DNA from: Rhabditoides inermis
Lineage: Eukaryota; Nematoda; Chromadorea; Rhabditida; Rhabditidae
NCBI GenBank assembly: GCA_963966185.1
Contig: CAWZYM010000242.1
Coordinates: 1,580,001 to 1,644,000, forward strand
Direction of reading: 5' to 3'
DNA: 64,000 bases
Position 1 is the stretch's first letter, and the number at the start of each line of letters is the position of its first letter. A program made the position numbers and the translations under genes. Positions 59,975-64,000 of this stretch are shown here, piece by piece. The notes under the pieces are model-generated. The model was not told where the DNA came from, did not search any database, and saw only the letters and a list, made by a program, of their open reading frames with translations.

Positions 59975-60218
59975 TCTCCCCCTCTCTCTCTCTCTCTCTC
60001 TCTATTAATCTCTCTCCCTCCCTTCCTACACCCTCTCCTTCTTCTCTGTGACTGCCTGTCCTTCTCTCATTCTCCTTCCAACCCTTGTCCTCCAGATTGC
60101 TGTGCTTCGCTTCCCCCGTTGTCGATCTGATCTCATCCGTTGTCGCATCTTCCATCACAATGCTACAGTTCTGGCAGGACAGACAATGTACAATAAGTAA
60201 AAGTATACGTGATTGTTA

Positions 60219-60307
<89 letters not shown>

Positions 60308-60959
60308 ACCAAACAAATAGTTTTAAAAATGACCAATTTTTTGTTGAAACAAATATATTCATGTACTTTCAGTGGTGCATCTCATCAAGTACTCTGTTCC
60401 CGTCTTCGGAGTAGTGAACATTGTCAATATGATGGTGTACACCGAATTGGAATTGTATGAGAGAAGAGGAGGACAGGTGGGAGCTTCTTTTTAAATTGAC
60501 TAACCAGTATGATACCGTGAAGACAGTCATGTAGTGAAATACCGACACCGACGTAGTGTTTGTGTTCAGTTTTCTGTGACTTGGCGCAAGGCAGTGCGCA
60601 CATTGTGCATGATATGCGTGGCAGTGAGTGTGCCTGTCGTCTGGATAGCACACTCCGCATTTATTCTACAACCCATACCCGACTGCTATGCCACTGGTGA
60701 GCCTCTCCTTCCCTTCACTTGTTTCACTTGTTACCGAATCGCTTTCAGTGTCGTTCTCGGATGCCTTCTTCGAGTATCTCATCGTTGCCAGCCTCGTCAT
60801 CTTTCATTTCACTCAGGTCAGCCAAACTATTCTACGAGAAGTTCAAATATGCATTGTAGATATTCGATCTCGACGGTTTGGAGATTGTGCTGTCCTGCGA
60901 ATCTGATGATGTTTACCCAAAAGTTCACGAACAATATCAGATGGTGGGTGTGAGTGAGA

Positions 60960-60990
<31 letters not shown>

Positions 60991-61122
60991 GAGAGAGATA
61001 GAGAGAGGATGGTTCCAGCTGACTGATCCTCTTTACAGAAGTATGAACCAGTGTGCACTCCCTCTCACAAAGAACACGCGCACGTGTCAACTGTGTATGT
61101 CACACAAGGGCAGTGGTACTAG
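59087..61122 (+). CDS. PGAP2-like six-TM protein (Frag1/DRAM/Sfk1 family), copy 2
   Basis: Eleven phase-consistent exons give 343 residues: 59087-59208, 59281-59362, 59530-59580, 59664-59763, 59806-59923, 60096-60187, 60373-60476, 60570-60696, 60749-60816, 60860-60943, 61039-61122. Hydrophobic segments: TTFTLAAVLAVIGVL, VLVMFMVRAFLVL, LLCFASPVVDLISSVVASSI, YSVPVFGVVNIVNMMVY, TLCMICVAVSVPVVWIAHSA, FFEYLIVASLVIFHFTQIFD. The last matches the PGAP2 FEY...FH signature. It aligns with the upstream paralogue (ITMLQFWQDRQ against ITGLQKWQDSD; YGSNLDNWCRIP against YGSTFHNYCEVG). The ATG lies after ATTGCAG, so trans-splicing is possible. AATAAA at 61216-61221 follows the stop by about 95 bp. Confidence 0.8.
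60220..60302. repeat. (AT)n microsatellite in intron
   Basis: About 80 bp of AT dinucleotides between exons 6 and 7 of the second PGAP2-like gene. The preceding intron carries a (CT)n tract at 59930-60005. Confidence 0.95.
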
Positions 61123-61215
61123 AGCATTGATTCCTAGCACATTCATGTATTTCTACCTTTCTTGTTTTCGATCTCATTGTTGCGTCGTCGTCCCATTTTC
61201 GGATGGCAAAAACAA

Positions 61216-61221
61216 AATAAA
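61216..61221 (+). terminator. Poly(A) signal AATAAA
   Basis: Follows the second PGAP2-like stop codon; the convergent TMEM144 stop is only 138 bp further. Confidence 0.65.
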
Positions 61222-61358
61222 CACTTTTTGTGTTTATGAAATACGATTGCGTCGCAAAAACAAAGACACACTGACACACTCGCACCCAAATATTTTATGT
61301 AAAACTCTGCGCATAGAAAAATGATATGTACATACACAAGAGGGGAATTGCATAGTGT

Positions 61359-62242
61359 CTATTTGGAGAGGACGATCATCACAGCACCGACTGTAGTGAT
61401 TATGAAAGCGACTGCGAGCTTCAAGTAGTTGCGCACTCCCTGCAATACGTTGCCCGTTCACATTTACTGACATTTTTGTACACTTCTTTTTGTAGCATAT
61501 CTATTTTGAAAACTATTGTCTACCTGTGTGAATGTCTTGGTCGTTACATCTCACTGTGATAAGTGTTCTTCTTTTTTTCTAAAAAGGGGGGGGGGCAATC
61601 AAGGGGTGGTGGGTGATAGGCGGATGAATGCGAATCGAATCGCGTGAAGAAAACGAGACGGAGTGACTCATCAGTGCGGCCGTACCCAGCGTCCTTGCTT
61701 CCACTACTGCACTACTCCTTCTCCTCCCCACTTCCTTCTCCTCCCCCTACTCTTTCTCCACCCACCTGAATCTCCTTGAATAGCAGAATCGACCACATGG
61801 ATACTACGATGCCGGGTGTTTGTCCGATAACTGGGAACGCGATCACCTCAAAAACCGCATTGCACTTGCGAATCAAGGAAGGCGCATGCACTTATGATAA
61901 TGACAGTGTAGAGATGTGGCTGACCTGTCCGAGTGAGTTGTTGGCGATAAACAGCAGGCAGGTGGATGATCCGTATAGAATGCCCGACAGGAGAGCCGGG
62001 CACGCGGTCTCCGGGTTGATCAGTGGCACGTTCTTCCTGCAACATGCTCATATTCATGCCACCCTCAGTTGATCGATGTACTTCGTCATGGCATAGACGA
62101 CAAAAATGGTGATGGATGCTAGGAAGGCTCCGTAGAAGTGGGAAAAGAGGTATTTCATTACGCTCGCGGCTTCTTCAACAGACTCCTGAAGGAAAATGAG
62201 AGAAAGAAAGAGGGAGAGAGAGAAAGAGGAAGAGAGAAAGAG

Positions 62243-62321
<79 letters not shown>

Positions 62322-63700
62322 TAACGTTTCTCTGAGGGTGGTTGACGATATAGTTGATAGGAGTGGTCATATTTCCTAGACAAAGGGAACAGAACACGCA
62401 TAGTAGAAAAGACCTGGAAAAGGCTTCCGTTTTGGGGTTGACGAAGTGTGTTCGAATGTATATTTATGGTAGTCTTACGTGAGTCGTTTTCGGAAAGGAA
62501 TGGCTGGTGTCTGCTCCTTCTCCTTCTCCTTCTGTGCCTTCTTCTCCACACAATCGGACACCGCTGCTGATTTATGCTCCTTCGGAGGCTAGAAAAAGCG
62601 AATGCGGTCACATGAGAAGGAGATTTGATAGGCCGCCGATCTCATGACAATCGGTTGCAAAGGTGAACAAATCGAGTAGATGTAAATGTAAGAGTCGTTG
62701 TTCGTCAAACGAACATGGGCTTACCTGATCACGGCAGACAAAGGGTGGAGGTCGGACGGATATGGGGCGATTCTCGACCAACATGAACAGACCGCCACTG
62801 CGAATAGTAGATTACTAACAAGTTCCTTTCTCATGTTCTACGATGTCTACGATTTGCAGTCGTGATCTACGATTTGCATTCGTGATCGTCCAATTTCGAC
62901 AAATCAGTACGAGTGTGGTCATGACGTGTTGCGTTGCGTACGCCACTCACCCAAAGGTCGCTATCACAACGCCGAGAATGTTGAGGACGTTGCTCGTTGG
63001 AATCTCTTGCTGAAAAGTATCCTCCTCACGAATCGTTGTGTGTGTGCACTTGAACTTTTGATATCCCGTTGCGTTCTCAAATCAGATAGTTTAGAGATTG
63101 ATTTCGGACACTTGAAAAATGAAACGAGAGGGGTGAGCATGTTTGAGATTTGACTTTGCAATCAGTCAGAGCAAACTCAGTACTCGTATAGAAAACTAGT
63201 AACGGTCACGGATTGTGGAATTGGAATGTGATTTGATTAGAATGAAAGAGTGTTTGGACCTTTGTGCCGAATAGACCGAATCTCGCGACTGCCCATCCAA
63301 CGAGTACAGTGAGAGAGTTCCAGATGAGAGAGCCCAGGGCCATGCCTAGACCATCCATGATAGGGAAAGCGAGCGAGTTGCCTGCAAGGATGGGGTGAGA
63401 AAGAAGAAGACGAGAAGACTGACCGATTGCGTAGAGAGCTCCTCCTATCATAGCTAGAGGATAGATGTGGGGGAATCCCGTCCAAGCGGCGACCACCACT
63501 CCAACTAGCAGCTGGCCAACGCACATCATCAGTTGTGTGAAGGTACCTGAACAGACTGGGTGGTCAGGAGAGCATGTGAGAGAAGAGAGGAGAGAATACG
63601 GACCATCGTACGCCTCGTATCGTTTGATGGGTACGTAGATGGATCCATATAGGAGAGGGGCGACGGAGCAGCAGGCGATTCCCCACGCGAGAGAGTCCAT
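61359..63700 (-). CDS. TMEM144-type ten-TM transporter-like protein
   Basis: About ten exons from ATG at 63700 to TAG at 61359. Exon 1 (63700-63604) gives MDSLAWGIACCSVAPLLYGS with IYVPIKRYEAYDG. Next are GTFTQLMMCVGQLLVGVVVA, FPHIYPLAMIGGALYAIG and GNSLAFPIMDGLGMALGSLI, WNSLTVLVGWAVARFGLFG. Then VLNILGVVIATF, a charged cytosolic loop (EKKAQKEKEKEQ), NMTTPINYIVNH, SHFYGAFLASITIFVVYA, ALLSGILYGSSTCLLFIA, FPVIGQTPGIVVSMWSILLF and a final helix ending VMIVLSK. This matches TMEM144 (DUF1632), related to drug/metabolite transporters; the substrate is unknown. The intron near 62040-62070 would be only about 30 bp long. A (GA)n tract fills the intron at 62200-62320. Confidence 0.85.
62200..62320. 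repeat. (GA)n-rich repeat in TMEM144 intron
   Basis: GAGA/AAAG purine tract about 120 bp long. Confidence 0.9.
62846..62890. repeat. Two tandem copies of a ~23-bp unit
   Basis: TCTACGATTTGCAGTCGTGA is followed directly by TCTACGATTTGCATTCGTGA within a TMEM144 intron. Confidence 0.8.
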
Positions 63701-64000
63701 GGCAGACAGGAGAGGAGTGAATGGCTGGAGGGGTCAGCCCCCCTCTCTCTCAGGGGCGGGGCGCGTAGTCACATGCCGATTCACTCTCGGTTCACCGCCA
63801 ACACACACTTTCGAAAGATGCGCACGAGTATAGGCATCAAAAACGCCATTCGAACCATCACCGCTGTGGGAGTAGATTTATTGACGGACTTCTGCAGTCT
63901 GCGCGCATGTCCAGACAATAGGGTTGGCCAGCGCCAGAGACAGTCTGGCAGACAAAAAAAGTGTTGTGAGAGAGAGTTATTGATGTAGCGTAAGTTGTGT
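63701..64000. other. Upstream flank of TMEM144
   Basis: About 300 bp to the window edge; no gene recognised. Confidence 0.4.

Overview
The window is nuclear DNA from a nematode. Genes are split into many small exons by mostly 40-300 bp spliceosomal introns. Several first exons begin right after a strong acceptor, as expected of spliced-leader trans-splicing. The content is diagnostic: an unc-43 (CaMKII) gene, an nlp-20-like FAFA neuropeptide precursor, a short DAF-14-like SMAD, and a cfp-1/phosphomannomutase pair adjacent as I recall them in C. elegans. Splice-site usage (some GC-AG introns, many acceptors ending GAG), simple-sequence load and intermediate GC point away from Caenorhabditis and towards a more distant clade such as the diplogastrids (Pristionchus relatives). 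That last step is inference. All gene models were assembled by hand from splice sites and checked for reading-frame phase; no search was run.

Layout. 1-4.5 kb (+): two tandem paralogous multi-pass membrane proteins with PPxY tails, the first cut by the window edge. 6.5-8.2 kb (-): secreted START-domain protein. 9.7-12.2 kb (+): secreted cysteine-containing protein of unknown family. 12.8-13.2 kb (-): nlp-20-like neuropeptide gene. 13.7-17.7 kb (+): coiled-coil protein. 18.2-27.4 kb (-): complete unc-43, with a duplicated catalytic-loop exon and three internal first exons that give kinase-less hub proteins. 27.4-32.3 kb: low-complexity upstream region of unc-43. 32.4-34.1 kb (-): MH1-less SMAD. 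35.3-36.0 kb (-): four-repeat furin-type prepropeptide. 36.7-38.6 kb (-): C-type lectin. 38.9-40.4 kb (-): RP2 homologue. 40.7-41.3 kb (-): CCHC zinc-knuckle protein. 42.1-44.1 kb (+): proteasome beta-1. 44.4-45.6 kb (-): small secreted protein. 46.4-48.3 kb (-): succinyl-CoA ligase beta. 48.7-51.7 kb and 52.1-55.4 kb (+): CFP1 and phosphomannomutase. 56.3-57.7 and 59.1-61.1 kb (+): two PGAP2-like six-TM paralogues. 61.4-63.7 kb (-): TMEM144.

Large introns and intergenic gaps hold fold-back elements (long imperfect inverted repeats), several carrying tRNA-like sequences with A- and B-box motifs. The most interesting observations are the unc-43 isoform architecture, the altered 3' splice sites in the SMAD and one PGAP2-like gene, the SMAD lacking both MH1 and the SSxS tail, the RKKR repeat precursor, and an inverted copy of a phosphomannomutase exon inside that gene's own intron.
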